Shown here: positions 28,004-37,381 of the stretch, piece after piece
Layout of the letters: every line of letters begins with the position of its first letter
Position numbering within the stretch: the first letter of the stretch is position 1
Assembly: GCF_040718835.1 (NCBI RefSeq)
Contig: NZ_JBFEFG010000268.1
Coordinates: 618,487-682,486 of the forward strand
Origin: Bremerella sp. JC817
Lineage (GTDB): Bacteria; Planctomycetota; Planctomycetia; Pirellulales; Pirellulaceae
DNA: 64,000 nt
Direction: 5' to 3'
Program-made: the position numbers and the translations under genes
The notes under the pieces: model-generated
Database searches by the model: none
What the model was told of the DNA's origin: nothing
What the model saw: the letters and a program-made list of their open reading frames with translations, nothing else

Positions 28004-29530
28004 CTATCGAACCAGATCGCTAAATTCGATGGTCGTTCGCGGGTTGTTGAACTCTTCGTGAACGGCGAGCAACGCCAGGAGTAACGTATCCGAACCAGAG
28101 ACAACGTCATAGTATCCGGTTCGCGAACTAGCCCGCGGCAGAGGCTTGCCTTCGTCCCAGAAGACGGCAATCGCCTCGTCTGCCAGTTGGCGAGCGCGAT
28201 CCAGGTAACGTTCGTCTTGAGTGATGCGGTGCGCTGCGAGCAGGGTGAAAATGACCGTCCCGTATTCTCCAGCCCACAGATCATCCTGTCGAGGATTGGG
28301 AAGTTCCTCGAGATAGAGTGTTCCTGCTTCGACGACGAGCTTTCGATACTGGTCACCCATTTCGGACTTGCCAAGTTGCTGTTGCCGCGTGTTGCACTGC
28401 AAAGCAATCATGGCTGTTGAGTGGATGCCATATCCCAGCCCCCAATGGCGTGAATATCCGTTGGACTGTTTCGCCTCGACCGTTTTCGGCTGACCGGTCT
28501 CTGTATCGGCATAGCTGACAAAGCCAAACTCAGGGTCCGCTGGCTTGTGAGGCATGGAAAGGAACGCCTTGTCCTGAGAGCTGGCCAATTGTCGTAACAA
28601 TGTTGCCGATTGATCATCCATCCGCTGTGCGGCATCGGTACATTCGGCCGCCAGGGCGACGGCATACAACGAAGGCGATGTTTGAAACCAGCCTTCGCGG
28701 TCGGAACTGTCGAGCGACAGATGCCCCAGCCGACTCATGCGGTCAAGGTATCTTTGTGTCAGCACGCGAACCGCAGTGGCAAACTGCTCGTCATGATTTG
28801 CGGCGTAGGCACGGGACCAGGTATCGATAAAATACCCGCCCTCTTTCGCAAAGTCATAGTCTCGCCCAGGACCATGACGGTGATACTTGGCATGCCGACT
28901 GAAGTTACCTGTTTTCTGGTCCGCAATTTGATGTTCCCAAAGTCCATAGGCGTACTTTAACGTTCGCTCAGGCTCGGCATCGTAAAGCAAATCGAAGACG
29001 ACAAATTTCTCTTTCGGCTCGTGCGTTTGATTTGGGTCCAAGTCTCCCAACCGATCGTCGACGCAGTTCCAGTAAAGATGCTCGCCCCAAGCGAGCAGGC
29101 CGGTTTCGGGATGCTGCGTGATACGTACGAAGTCTACCAATGCCGTTTGGGCTGCCTGTTCGTACCGTTCTTCCCCCGTCATTCGGCTAAGATGCAACAT
29201 CGTGCGGTAGAGGTCTTGCTGAAGATTCGCATTGGAACCGCCTGGCCCTGTCCGATCGCTATGCCGGACTCCTTCCGGGGCCTTGGGCAACGACCGCAAT
29301 GGCTTTCCGGTCTTTCGATCCAGAACGGAAAGTATCATTCCGGATTGTTGTTCCCCGTACCTATCTCGCCCGTTCTCTAAGATCTTGTCGACCGTGTTAC
29401 GGACGACTTCCAAATACTTCGTATCGGAAGACGAGGGCTCCGCCGCCGATACCGCATGACAAACGTTAAGCGCGAAGAAGAACATTAAGCCGATAAGTTG
29501 TATACGACCACTTAGAATGGAAATATTCAT
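28004..29530 (-). CDS. Secreted alpha/alpha-toroid protein, possible polysaccharide lyase or glycoside hydrolase
   Basis: The ATG at 29530 gives a signal peptide (LIGLMFFFALNVCHAVSAAE) and 508 residues. The mature part consists of helical hairpins typical of (alpha/alpha)6 toroid enzymes, with repeated patterns such as LYRTMLHLSRMTGEERYEQA and FTLLAAHRITQDERYLDRAR. TGLLAWGEHLYWNCVDD and NFSRHAKYHRHGPGRDYDFA could line a substrate groove. The layout resembles pectate-lyase-like and other planctomycete carbohydrate-active proteins, but I cannot assign a family or confirm a catalytic residue. Secretion and a role in polysaccharide breakdown are inferred. Confidence 0.65.
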   Translation of the reverse strand: MNISILSGRIQLIGLMFFFALNVCHAVSAAEPSSSDTKYLEVVRNTVDKILENGRDRYGEQQSGMILSVLDRKTGKPLRSLPKAPEGVRHSDRTGPGGSNANLQQDLYRTMLHLSRMTGEERYEQAAQTALVDFVRITQHPETGLLAWGEHLYWNCVDDRLGDLDPNQTHEPKEKFVVFDLLYDAEPERTLKYAYGLWEHQIADQKTGNFSRHAKYHRHGPGRDYDFAKEGGYFIDTWSRAYAANHDEQFATAVRVLTQRYLDRMSRLGHLSLDSSDREGWFQTSPSLYAVALAAECTDAAQRMDDQSATLLRQLASSQDKAFLSMPHKPADPEFGFVSYADTETGQPKTVEAKQSNGYSRHWGLGYGIHSTAMIALQCNTRQQQLGKSEMGDQYRKLVVEAGTLYLEELPNPRQDDLWAGEYGTVIFTLLAAHRITQDERYLDRARQLADEAIAVFWDEGKPLPRASSRTGYYDVVSGSDTLLLALLAVHEEFNNPRTTIEFSDLVR

Positions 29531-29569
29531 CTGCGCGTGTTGCCTCACATGCGTTGACCGAAATTGCAA

Positions 29570-29914
29570 CCAGGGTTACTCAAGGGTCAGGTTAAATCTT
29601 TGGCAGTCGGCACGCAATCAATGAGACCACTTTTATAGGGAAGAAGTCAAAAGCCCCGAACGAACCTGCCTGATAAGCTCTGGTACCTAACCGGTGTTTG
29701 TCCCCCTTCGTTCCGTGAACGATCTTTGCTGGAAGACCGATATCCGCCTGATTCAAATGATTCTAAGGCTCGTGAATTAACAGCTCCCCGGACAGGTTCT
29801 TCCGGTCAAGGTGGCTTCTCTTCTCTCGCGCACCCTACCATTCCGCTGCTCAGTGCGCTACCATGAACTGCTCGTAATCTCTTCACTTCTTCCCACTTCC
29901 CAAGGCGGTTTGCG
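29570..29914. other. Intergenic region, no feature seen
   Basis: This 345-bp gap lies between divergent genes (secreted toroid protein and TPR-membrane protein). It must contain upstream signals for both, but I found no consensus promoter, hairpin or coding frame that stands out. Confidence 0.4.
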
Positions 29915-31312
29915 ATGGACGATTCTTCGGCGGGCCGGGGTTCGGTGGGGGATGGGGATTGGGCTGCGGGGGACGTGGCTTCGGGGCGGGTCGAGTTCTT
30001 TTTGGATCTCAACCGTTTGGACGAGGCCCTGATCGAGGCACAGCGGTGGGCTTCGCTTGAGCCGCACAACCCCTACGCGCTCGCGCAGCTTGGCTACTGC
30101 TATTCGCGGAAGTTCAAGGTTCGCGAGGCGATCGAGAACGCTCAGGCCGCCCTGGCCATCTCTCCCAGTTCGCACTTCATGCAGGTCAATCTGGGCATTT
30201 GCTATCACAACACGGCTCAGCCTGAGAAAGCGATCGAGGCGCTGCTGCCGACGCTGGCCATCGATCCGAACGATGCCACCGTGTATGAAATTCTGGCCGA
30301 GTGCTATCTGCATACCGAAGAGTACGACACCGCCTTGACGCATTGCGAAAGCGCGATCGCGCTGAACCCTGCGGCGGCCAGCCCATGGAATTTGAAGGGT
30401 CGGCTGCTGATCGAGAAGTTGCAGCCAGAGCCGGCGCTGGTGGCGCTGCGGGAAGCCCTTCGCCGCGAACCGAACCACGCCAACACGCACTATCAGATGG
30501 GCGTCTGCTTCTTCATGCAAGGGAAGCGGGAGCAGGCCCGTCATCAGTTTCAAGAAACACTACGACTCGACCCGCCCGACGTGCTGGCCAAGTGGCAGTT
30601 GGGAAGGCTCGATTCGGTTCTGCTCCCAAGTGTGTACTCGCCGTTTGAATGGTATGCGTCCGGCTTGCGGCTCTATTCCAAAGGACTGCAGGCCGTGCTC
30701 AACGACAAGGCCACCATCTGGCTGGTGTTGCTGCTGACGGTCGTTTACCTCGCCATGTGGCTCTGGCATCGCGACAACGACGTGGTGGCTTGGATCTTAA
30801 GCATCGCGCCGCTGATCATTCCTTACGCGGTACTGCCGATCTGGATCTTGCCGATTTCGCACACGCTGTTTCCATTTGAAACGAACATGCAGCAGTTCGT
30901 CTGGCAGAAGCGGCTCGGGCTGCGGCTGTTGGCGGCGTCGCTCTTGGCGATCGTCGTTGCCGGCGTATGGGGTTTGGTGACCTGGGATGGCCTGGTGTTC
31001 GGTTCGGCCTTGACCGCCGCGTACGTTTACCTGGCCGCGGCCCAGTTCGTGTTGAAAGATACCTGGGCCGAGTCCCTTCCGGTCGCCAAGTACGTGGTCA
31101 CTTCCTTCGTGCTGGCCGTCGTCGTTGGCGTGAAAGTGTTCTTCGTCGACCACACCACCGAAACAGTCGCCACCCACGTGATGTTGAACGTAATCGGCTG
31201 GCTAGGCATGCTGACCTTCTTCCGAGAAATCCGCTACGACCCGCCCAAAGAAACCGAGCCCCCAACCGAAGCCACCGAAGAAGTCGTTCAGGTCGAAGTG
31301 ATCGAGGATTGA
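29915..31312 (+). CDS. TPR protein with C-terminal multi-span membrane domain
   Basis: The 465-residue protein has about six tetratricopeptide repeats in residues 25-230 (LNRLDEALIEAQRWASLEPH, GICYHNTAQPEKAIEALLPT, ECYLHTEEYDTALTHCESAI, GVCFFMQGKREQARHQFQET), followed by about seven hydrophobic segments from residue 265 to 435 and an acidic Pro/Glu/Val tail. TPRs are expected on the cytoplasmic face, tethered by the membrane part. The first 20 residues are Gly/Asp-rich and poorly conserved-looking, so the true start is uncertain. It may form an operon with the small gene 28 bp downstream. Function unknown. Confidence 0.85.
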   Translation: MDDSSAGRGSVGDGDWAAGDVASGRVEFFLDLNRLDEALIEAQRWASLEPHNPYALAQLGYCYSRKFKVREAIENAQAALAISPSSHFMQVNLGICYHNTAQPEKAIEALLPTLAIDPNDATVYEILAECYLHTEEYDTALTHCESAIALNPAAASPWNLKGRLLIEKLQPEPALVALREALRREPNHANTHYQMGVCFFMQGKREQARHQFQETLRLDPPDVLAKWQLGRLDSVLLPSVYSPFEWYASGLRLYSKGLQAVLNDKATIWLVLLLTVVYLAMWLWHRDNDVVAWILSIAPLIIPYAVLPIWILPISHTLFPFETNMQQFVWQKRLGLRLLAASLLAIVVAGVWGLVTWDGLVFGSALTAAYVYLAAAQFVLKDTWAESLPVAKYVVTSFVLAVVVGVKVFFVDHTTETVATHVMLNVIGWLGMLTFFREIRYDPPKETEPPTEATEEVVQVEVIED

Positions 31313-31340
31313 CCGGCCGGGGAACCAAGAAGATCGCACG

Positions 31341-31775
31341 ATGATCGCAGATATCTACGACGCAAATCGCCCCTTGTTCGCGTTGCCAGGCTCCCACCCG
31401 GCTCGGCAATTTCTGGAAGCATTTGTCGCTTGCCGGCAAACATGTAGCGGTCGTGAACTTCCGCCACCGCTAGGCGAAGGCATCGATCAGACCTGGTGGT
31501 CCAAGCTCGACCAGCGACAATGGACGTTCTCTGGCTTCGTTTACATGTACGTCTCGTTCACCGTCGTGCTCGATGGTTGGTTGACCGATGCGCCAGAGCG
31601 AACCGAGACGGAACGCCTCACGCTGGACAAGCTGCCACACCTCGAGCAGTTGCTTTCAGAATGCCGTGCTGCCTGCCACGCCCACGGCAACTTCCGCGTC
31701 CTTGCCATGGTCGACCAGGTCGGCGACATGCTAACCCTCTGGAGAGATTGCCTGGTATCCCGTCGCGATTCGTGA
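31341..31775 (+). CDS. Hypothetical cytosolic protein
   Basis: The 144-residue product has no signal or membrane segment. It is Trp- and Cys-containing (FVACRQTCSGREL, DQTWWSKLDQRQWTFSGFVY) with a helical C terminus. It starts 28 bp after the TPR-membrane gene and precedes another small orphan by 60 bp, so the three may be co-transcribed. I recognise no family. Confidence 0.65.
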   Translation: MIADIYDANRPLFALPGSHPARQFLEAFVACRQTCSGRELPPPLGEGIDQTWWSKLDQRQWTFSGFVYMYVSFTVVLDGWLTDAPERTETERLTLDKLPHLEQLLSECRAACHAHGNFRVLAMVDQVGDMLTLWRDCLVSRRDS

Positions 31776-31835
31776 GTTCGCTGGCGAAGCGTTCCCAATG
31801 CGTCCTCTATTTCTCAACACCTGACGATCACCGTA

Positions 31836-32093
31836 ATGAACGAGAACTCACCAGCCAGTTTCCTGCAGAAGATCGTTCAGGCATACGATGCCGGCATCAT
31901 CTGCCCAGCCGAGGTTTGGAATCAGGTCGCCGATTGCTTGAACGATTGCGACGTCGAAACGGTTCTGAACAACTGCACCAAACCAACACGGCAGGCGCTC
32001 GTCCGAATCTACGCCGACCGCCCACACTCGCTGCAACCGGAACAAGGCCCTGCAAACACCCGCGCAAGAATCGAGACCTGGCTGCAAGGCTAA
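31836..32093 (+). CDS. Small hypothetical protein
   Basis: An 85-residue acidic-to-neutral helical protein: FLQKIVQAYDAGIICPAEVW, then NQVADCLNDCDVETVLNNC and a C-terminal WLQG. Codon use and composition look like genuine coding sequence. It lacks signal and membrane segments. Proteins of this size with the pattern of an early A-G-I-I-P/A-x-E-x-W motif occur as orphans in planctomycetes, but I cannot name a family. Confidence 0.62.
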   Translation: MNENSPASFLQKIVQAYDAGIICPAEVWNQVADCLNDCDVETVLNNCTKPTRQALVRIYADRPHSLQPEQGPANTRARIETWLQG

Positions 32094-32145
32094 CGCTCGG
32101 ACGAGTTTTAATCGGTGGGCAAATCTGTCGCGATGGCAAGTCGTT

Positions 32146-32586
32146 TCATCCGATCGAATACGCGGTGCCGGTGACGACTACGTTGTTCTCGGTGAAGGTA
32201 ATCGCGTCCAGGCTGTTGATGGCGAACTGGCATTCCGTCGGCAGCGAGTTGCCGAGCAGGCCGTCGAGCAGTTCCAGGAACAAGAAGTCTTGGACAATCG
32301 TGCACAGATCTGCCTTACTGACTTCGTAGAACGCATCGAAAGAAGGATAGCCATGACGCTTCAGCGCAGGAATCTCTAACGATCCATCTGTTCGCCGATC
32401 GTCGCGCTCAGTCTCCTCGACGAATGCATCGAACGCCTGCTGAATCGCAGACTGAAATTCCGCCGGGGAAAGCTCGATGCGATAAGGGAGCAACTCGAAG
32501 TCGCCTACCGTCACCTCGCCAAAGCCAAGCTGGCGATAAGTAACCCGACCGGGCTCGCATTCGATATCGCCCATCGTGATTTTCAA
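32146..32586 (-). CDS. Hypothetical protein, probable TTG start
   Basis: The best start is the TTG at 32586, because GAGGAG lies 7 nt upstream; an ATG four codons further in is the alternative. The 146-residue product starts M-KITMGDIECEPGRVTYRQ and has a mixed alpha/beta pattern with a hydrophobic helix CTIVQDFLFLELLDGLLG, ending in TENNVVVTGTAYSIG. No signal peptide. It stands alone between convergent and divergent neighbours. No family recognised. Confidence 0.6.
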   Translation of the reverse strand: MKITMGDIECEPGRVTYRQLGFGEVTVGDFELLPYRIELSPAEFQSAIQQAFDAFVEETERDDRRTDGSLEIPALKRHGYPSFDAFYEVSKADLCTIVQDFLFLELLDGLLGNSLPTECQFAINSLDAITFTENNVVVTGTAYSIG

Positions 32587-32802
32587 CTTCTGTCTCCTCA
32601 CCAACCGGATTTTGCGGGTTTTATGCCCCTTGTTACAGGGTAGGTTTGGAACGCCTATTCTTCCATCATTAGTAACGTTCGGCTTTCTTCTCTTTTTTTA
32701 GAAGATTCAATGTTGCCGATGTCTACTTATCTGTATATTGCGTATGCCCATCAGCATGCATGACTTCACACCCCAGTGCTACCCACACGGAAGGTCAATG
32801 GC

Positions 32803-33270
32803 ATGTTTCCTCTTGACGAATCGTTTTTGGCGGCAATTAATCCGAGCGATGTCCATGGCGGGATTAATCTCCGTGAAAAGGAGATGGTCCTTACGACGCT
32901 CCGTTTCTATTTTGGTCCCGCTCAAGGCTGGGGAGCTGTTCACGATGTGTCCGATCCTGGTTCTTTGAATCAGTTGAATCATACGCTTCGACAGCCTGGC
33001 GAGCGTTACGATCTCTTGGAAAGTCAAACGCCTCTGGCTGCAGGGCATTTTTCTCAAGGACATGCCTCGACCGGGATGGTCACGCTGTACGTCGCGAAGA
33101 AGGACAACCCAGGCTTGTCACCAAGCTACTTCGTGTACGAGCTGGAAACTAATCTCACGCTCTATATCGGACCTGATCTTCTTCACAACATGCCTGGGCA
33201 TTTGGTTCTCAATTGCCTGGTGCTCGCCCCAGACCATCGCCCCACCCAGTCGTTGACATTACGTACTTAA
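32803..33270 (+). CDS. Hypothetical protein upstream of the GMC oxidoreductase
   Basis: The ATG at 32803 is supported by GGAAGG 8 nt upstream. The 155-residue protein lacks a signal peptide and has Phe/Leu-rich beta-type segments (REKEMVLTTLRFYFGPAQGW, TGMVTLYVAKKDNPGL, SPSYFVYELETNLTLYI). It ends 40 bp before the GMC oxidoreductase on the same strand, so they may form an operon and the small protein may assist the enzyme. It does not match the known small subunits of gluconate or sorbitol dehydrogenases as far as I can see. Confidence 0.65.
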   Translation: MFPLDESFLAAINPSDVHGGINLREKEMVLTTLRFYFGPAQGWGAVHDVSDPGSLNQLNHTLRQPGERYDLLESQTPLAAGHFSQGHASTGMVTLYVAKKDNPGLSPSYFVYELETNLTLYIGPDLLHNMPGHLVLNCLVLAPDHRPTQSLTLRT

Positions 33271-33310
33271 TTGATCATCGCGTTTTATCATCCGTATAAG
33301 GGCAAGACGA

Positions 33311-34987
33311 ATGACATTCAACGCCTCGAAGTATGTGAATTTCGTATCCGCTGATACTGCCGCACGCGAACGGTTAACGCTGCAGTACATGGGGCCACGC
33401 GACGATTTTGACTTAATCGTGATCGGTTCCGGCATGGGAGGCGGCGTGCTTGCCGATGACCTGGCCGAACGACTGGGACGCCATCAGCGCATTCTCGTTT
33501 TGGAGGCGGGATCGTTTCTGTATCCGACACATGTCTACAACTTTTGCCGGTTCCCCAATGCCAGCGTCGCAAAGCACTTCGGTTGCGATACGTTTTGGCA
33601 AGATAGCAACTCCTCCGACGCCGATCAGTTTATCGGCGAGAAGCCTCAACTAAACTTTGGCGGTCGATCGATCTTTTGGTCAGGTTTGATTCCCACACTG
33701 CAAGGTTGGGAACTTGATTTCTTTCCCCATCGTGTACGGCAAGATCTCGTTTCCGGCCTATTGAATCGTGCCGGTGAAGTGATGAATGAGTCACGCTCCC
33801 TCGGGGCCGCCGCCGAAGCCGTGGTCACTCGCTTGCGTGCTTCCAGCCTGGCAGCCGATTTTTCGATTCAGCAGACGCCCCGTGCACTTCACCAGCCTTA
33901 CCTCGAACCCAACGGCATCCCTAAAGATGAGTTCTTTACGGAACCAACCGGCGTCTTCAATACTGCAGAACTATTGGTGAATCAGCTTGGTTTAAGTCCT
34001 GGGGTAAGCCATGGTGATGGGTCCGGTCTACATATTTTGCTTCGCCATTTCGTGGAGGATATCCAAAACCATGGCGGTCACATGGAAGTGGTGGCTAGAA
34101 ATTTGGCGACGGGGGATATCCGCACCCTGAAAGCTGGCCGCGTCATCCTGGCGGCTGGTTCAATCGAAAGCCCTAAACTTCTACGGCGATCAAGCTTGTT
34201 TCCGAATCTTCCCAACGAGGTGAAGTGGCTTGTTGGTCGTGGCCTGACCGATCATCCGACAACCGATGGAACGCATACGTTCGTCGACGGAATTGGTGAT
34301 GTGAATCTCGATCCAACCGACCACGCCAAGATTGTTTTCTATTCTCGGGGACTGCGTGATGGCAATCGGATTCGCTATCCGTTCAATGTTGAGATGAACT
34401 TGAATCACGAACGCTGGCATCTTCGCGACAACGATCCCTCGGAATCCGTGCCACCTTCCCCGGAAGGGCTCGCCCGAATCGATATCAAGTTTAGCTTTGG
34501 CAATTGCCTTGACGATGACAATCTTATCGAGCCCGCGCCACCTTTCGAGTACGTCCCGAAGATTAACTTCCATAACCAGAAGAAGGCCGATCGACTCGCC
34601 CATTCGAGATTGCCAGCATTGGCCAATTGGCATGGAGGCACCAATCAAATCTGGGATATCCTGAACGATGTCACGCATCGGATCTTTTCCCAGTTTCGTG
34701 TTCACGGGCAGAGTGCTCGGCCTGCCGATGAGGCCTGGTATGGTCAGAACTGGAAAGGCTTCGGCTATGGGACGGTGCACCATGCGGCAGGTTCGCTGCG
34801 CATGCCTTCACGACCAGCCGTTGATCAACCGTTCTCACCGCACTCCGTGGTGGATGAAGATTTGAGGGTCATTGGTGCGGATCGCTTGTACGTGTGTGAC
34901 ATGTCCGTGATGCCGATCAGTACCGCAGCCAATCCGGTACGCACACTCGTCGGACTCGCGCTCCGTCTGTCGCAGCATCTTGGCTAG
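33311..34987 (+). CDS. GMC-family FAD-dependent oxidoreductase
   Basis: The 558-residue protein has the dinucleotide-binding motif VIGSGMGGGVLADDLAE at residues 37-53, FGGRSIFWSG near 120 in the usual position of the flavin-attachment and oxygen-control loop, GRVILAAGSIESPKLL near 277, and a C-terminal substrate region with HHAAGSLRMP (about 492-501) and MPISTAANPVRTLVGLA, containing the catalytic His and Asn positions of glucose-methanol-choline oxidoreductases. No twin-arginine or Sec signal is seen, so it is cytoplasmic. It oxidises an alcohol or sugar, not further definable. The last 47 bp of the gene and the following 31 bp are repeated at 37641. Confidence 0.92.
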   Translation: MTFNASKYVNFVSADTAARERLTLQYMGPRDDFDLIVIGSGMGGGVLADDLAERLGRHQRILVLEAGSFLYPTHVYNFCRFPNASVAKHFGCDTFWQDSNSSDADQFIGEKPQLNFGGRSIFWSGLIPTLQGWELDFFPHRVRQDLVSGLLNRAGEVMNESRSLGAAAEAVVTRLRASSLAADFSIQQTPRALHQPYLEPNGIPKDEFFTEPTGVFNTAELLVNQLGLSPGVSHGDGSGLHILLRHFVEDIQNHGGHMEVVARNLATGDIRTLKAGRVILAAGSIESPKLLRRSSLFPNLPNEVKWLVGRGLTDHPTTDGTHTFVDGIGDVNLDPTDHAKIVFYSRGLRDGNRIRYPFNVEMNLNHERWHLRDNDPSESVPPSPEGLARIDIKFSFGNCLDDDNLIEPAPPFEYVPKINFHNQKKADRLAHSRLPALANWHGGTNQIWDILNDVTHRIFSQFRVHGQSARPADEAWYGQNWKGFGYGTVHHAAGSLRMPSRPAVDQPFSPHSVVDEDLRVIGADRLYVCDMSVMPISTAANPVRTLVGLALRLSQHLG

Positions 34988-35018
34988 GCACACTAATCCC
35001 AACGGAAGTCTGGCAACC
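34941..35018 (+). repeat. Direct repeat spanning the 3' end of the GMC gene, copy 1
   Basis: This 78-bp segment contains the last codons of the GMC oxidoreductase, its stop and about 30 bp beyond. It recurs exactly 2700 bp downstream (37641-37718) with only about six mismatches. The sequence on either side of the two copies is unrelated. Confidence 0.9.
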
Positions 35019-35042
35019 TGCTTAGATGAAGAGCATTTGACT

Positions 35043-35525
35043 TTACTTGCCCGGTGTAATCATCTCAGGGTACTTCACCGTCAGTCGCTCGGCGTAGGGC
35101 GTCAGAAAACCGCGTACTTCTTCTTCCACGTCACGTAGCGGCAACCAGGTTCCGGCTGCGACATGATAAACCTGGTCATCTAAATAGTAGATGTACGAAG
35201 TCTCGTCGTTGGTCAAACCAGGCTCGTGAACCAGGAAGAACAGTCGCTGCACGACCGATTGCGCCGAGACCTTTTTCTGCTCGTAGAGAAGTCCCAGGAA
35301 GCCGATAGTGGTCGACGCGACCTGATCCGGTTCTGCCGAACCCAAGCTACGCAAAGCCCTCTTCAAGTCGACCGGGTGAAGGCTGCGGTTCAGCGACAGA
35401 TCGAACAACACATCGCACGGCACGTCAGTCGCCTCAATCCAACGATCCGCCCACCGAGCAACGTCCGCCTTATCGAAATATCCAACGTCGTACCCTGAGC
35501 AAAGGACATCCGCTTCTGAAGACAT
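35043..35525 (-). CDS. Hypothetical cytosolic protein in repeat-bracketed block
   Basis: I start at the ATG at 35525 (MSSEADVLCSGYDVGYFDKA); upstream in-frame codons give a Cys/Arg-rich unlikely extension. The 160-residue product has predominantly helical character with DVPCDVLFDLSLNRSLHPVD and a closing beta-like YIYYLDDQVYHVAAGTWLPL. No signal or membrane segment. It lies 107 bp from another orphan on the same strand, inside the 2.6-kb block between the two copies of the GMC 3' repeat. The general look is that of immunity-type proteins, but I cannot name a family. Confidence 0.6.
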   Translation of the reverse strand: MSSEADVLCSGYDVGYFDKADVARWADRWIEATDVPCDVLFDLSLNRSLHPVDLKRALRSLGSAEPDQVASTTIGFLGLLYEQKKVSAQSVVQRLFFLVHEPGLTNDETSYIYYLDDQVYHVAAGTWLPLRDVEEEVRGFLTPYAERLTVKYPEMITPGK

Positions 35526-35631
35526 AGAGAGCATACGCAATTGACCTGGGCAAAACATCAACAAGTGGGCTGAGGGAACGGTTGTGCATCTTAGGTGCCC
35601 CATGCACCGCAGCCTAGAGAGACGCAAGTGT

Positions 35632-36249
35632 CTATTGCCCGATCTTAATGCTGTCTAAGTGCTCCGCTAAATGCAGAAACGGCGTCGAGCGTTCGTCCCA
35701 ATCCGTGTCAGGATGTTCCTCAAATGAGATCCGGTCGATATAGGTAATCGTGTCAAATTCGCCCAGCACAGCTTGGATCGCCGTGTACGCGATCTGTTGT
35801 TTCACTCGACTATCCGCTTCTCGCATCTCAGGCTTGGCGATTTCAATGTCGAAGAATCGCCCTCCATCAAACGCGGTAAGCGTATATCGCCATCGATCTA
35901 AATCGATTTCAATCTGTTGACCATGCTCATGGACGAATCGCAGCTGACCGTCAAATTCGCGACGTGGTCGACCTACCCGAAATTCCCAATTCTCGATCCC
36001 AGGTGCAGCCGCGATGATCTCTTCTGCTTTCGCGATGTTCTCTGGATCGCCATTCAGGGTGAATGCCAGAAACAATTGCTTGTCGGTGCCTGGACCGATT
36101 TCCCAACCAAGCTCCGGGAAGAACACCCCGATTCGATCGCTCATTTGCCAGGACGCTTTATCTGCGTCTCCCGCCTGCAGACAGGCTTCAATTTCTGAAG
36201 ATTTGGCAAGGAACCATTGCCAGAACTGTTGAATTGAATTTTGCGTCAC
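35632..36249 (-). CDS. Hypothetical protein of a polymorphic-toxin-neighbourhood type
   Basis: The 205-residue protein starts IQQFWQWFLAKSSEIEACLQ and continues FPELGWEIGPGTDKQLFLAF, then GIENWEFRVGRPRREF. From memory this order (FWxWF, LxWEIGPG, GxxxWEFxxxxP) is shared by a widespread family of small cytosolic proteins often near toxin or immunity genes; that link is a recollection, not a search. It is upstream of the 35043 gene on the same strand and inside the repeat-bracketed block. It lacks signals for export. Confidence 0.65.
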   Translation of the reverse strand: MTQNSIQQFWQWFLAKSSEIEACLQAGDADKASWQMSDRIGVFFPELGWEIGPGTDKQLFLAFTLNGDPENIAKAEEIIAAAPGIENWEFRVGRPRREFDGQLRFVHEHGQQIEIDLDRWRYTLTAFDGGRFFDIEIAKPEMREADSRVKQQIAYTAIQAVLGEFDTITYIDRISFEEHPDTDWDERSTPFLHLAEHLDSIKIGQ

Positions 36250-36409
36250 GGGTTATCTCGTCATGGTGATGCGTCGTTCGGTAGGACCTCGGCCGACATG
36301 CTACCCTTCGTACAACTTGCGTCCGTGCTCGATCTGCTGTCGTTCGTTTGAATGATCGTACTTGGCCTTGCCCCCGTGCGTTATCACCAACATTTCACGG
36401 GCCAAATGC

Positions 36410-37381
36410 CTATTGTTCTTTGCCTTCCGTTGAGGAACTCTTCTCTCCCGAATCGCCCGAACTGATTTGCAAATCGCTGGTCCCAATACCGCCGTTTTCA
36501 TCTTGTGGATCACCTTTAATGTTACTAATTGCTGCGAGAGCTAGTTGTTTAAACAGTCCCCTCCGCAACATTTCGGTGTCACGTTCCGCACTTTTCAGAA
36601 TCAACTCTGCGTCCTCAATGTTTCCATTCGATGCTTCAACGTTGTGCCAAAAGATCTTGTACTGGACTCGAATCTGCATTTTCTCCTGCTTCTGCAAATT
36701 CTTTGCCTCATCAATTAGTCCAATTGCTGTTTCGTACAAATCAGCCCCAGACTTCTTGTTCCCTTGTGCGTACTCGATATCGGCCAACTTTTGTAATGCC
36801 GCTGCTTGAATTTTGGAGTCTTCTGACACTCGCGCAGACTCTCCCCACTTCTTAGCACGTTTGTACCATCCTTGATAAAAAGCAGCTTGGCAAAGCACGA
36901 GATACTCTTCGGCCGTAATTCTGTTATCGCTCTCAAACTTCTGAAGCAGCTGTTCGGCTCTTAAAACGAGCATCGCATGTGCACTATTTAGATTGAGGCT
37001 AATCAACGCTGCATCATCAATATTTCCATAGATAACGATCGCCTCCGAGACTTCAGCCTGAGTGCGAGAAATCTCTTGCAAAACACGGAGAAATTCCGCT
37101 CTCGCTGCATTTACTTTCTCTTCCTCACGGATTTTCTCGAACTCAGATCGCTGCTGTTCAAGCTTCTGTTGCTGAGCGTCAAGCTTATCTTGTTGCTGTT
37201 TTGCGAAATCAAACTGATTCTCGGCAAGTTCAGTTTGTCGCTTAGAATATTCGGCTTGATTTATTGCTGACTCGGTAGACCGATGTGCTTCGAAACACGT
37301 CAGTCCGGAAACCCCCAAAGCCACGACAGACACTAACACTGCTACGATTTCAGTCCGAGCTTTCTTTGTGTCACCAGACAT
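36410..37381 (-). CDS. AT-rich gene for a membrane-anchored coiled-coil/TPR-like protein
   Basis: The 323-residue product has an N-terminal anchor (IVAVLVSVVALGVSGLTCF, residues 12-30), a coiled coil rich in Gln/Glu/Lys at about 40-90 (QLDAQQ-type repeats), and helical repeats similar to TPRs at about 155-245 (AAFYQGWYKRAKKWGESARV and ALQKLADIEYAQGNKKSGAD), ending in a polar Ser/Gly/Glu tail. Base composition is clearly more AT-rich than almost all neighbours, and lysine/asparagine are more frequent, suggesting acquisition from outside. Its coils would point to the cytoplasm or periplasm depending on anchor orientation. Function unknown. Confidence 0.75.
   Translation of the reverse strand: MSGDTKKARTEIVAVLVSVVALGVSGLTCFEAHRSTESAINQAEYSKRQTELAENQFDFAKQQQDKLDAQQQKLEQQRSEFEKIREEEKVNAARAEFLRVLQEISRTQAEVSEAIVIYGNIDDAALISLNLNSAHAMLVLRAEQLLQKFESDNRITAEEYLVLCQAAFYQGWYKRAKKWGESARVSEDSKIQAAALQKLADIEYAQGNKKSGADLYETAIGLIDEAKNLQKQEKMQIRVQYKIFWHNVEASNGNIEDAELILKSAERDTEMLRRGLFKQLALAAISNIKGDPQDENGGIGTSDLQISSGDSGEKSSSTEGKEQ

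Noticed and set aside
36301..36513. Short minus-strand frame ending after the AT-rich gene
   Set aside because: The last 35 codons look slightly protein-like and might be a remnant, but there is no start, no ribosome-binding site and no recognisable domain, and the rest overlaps the AT-rich gene.
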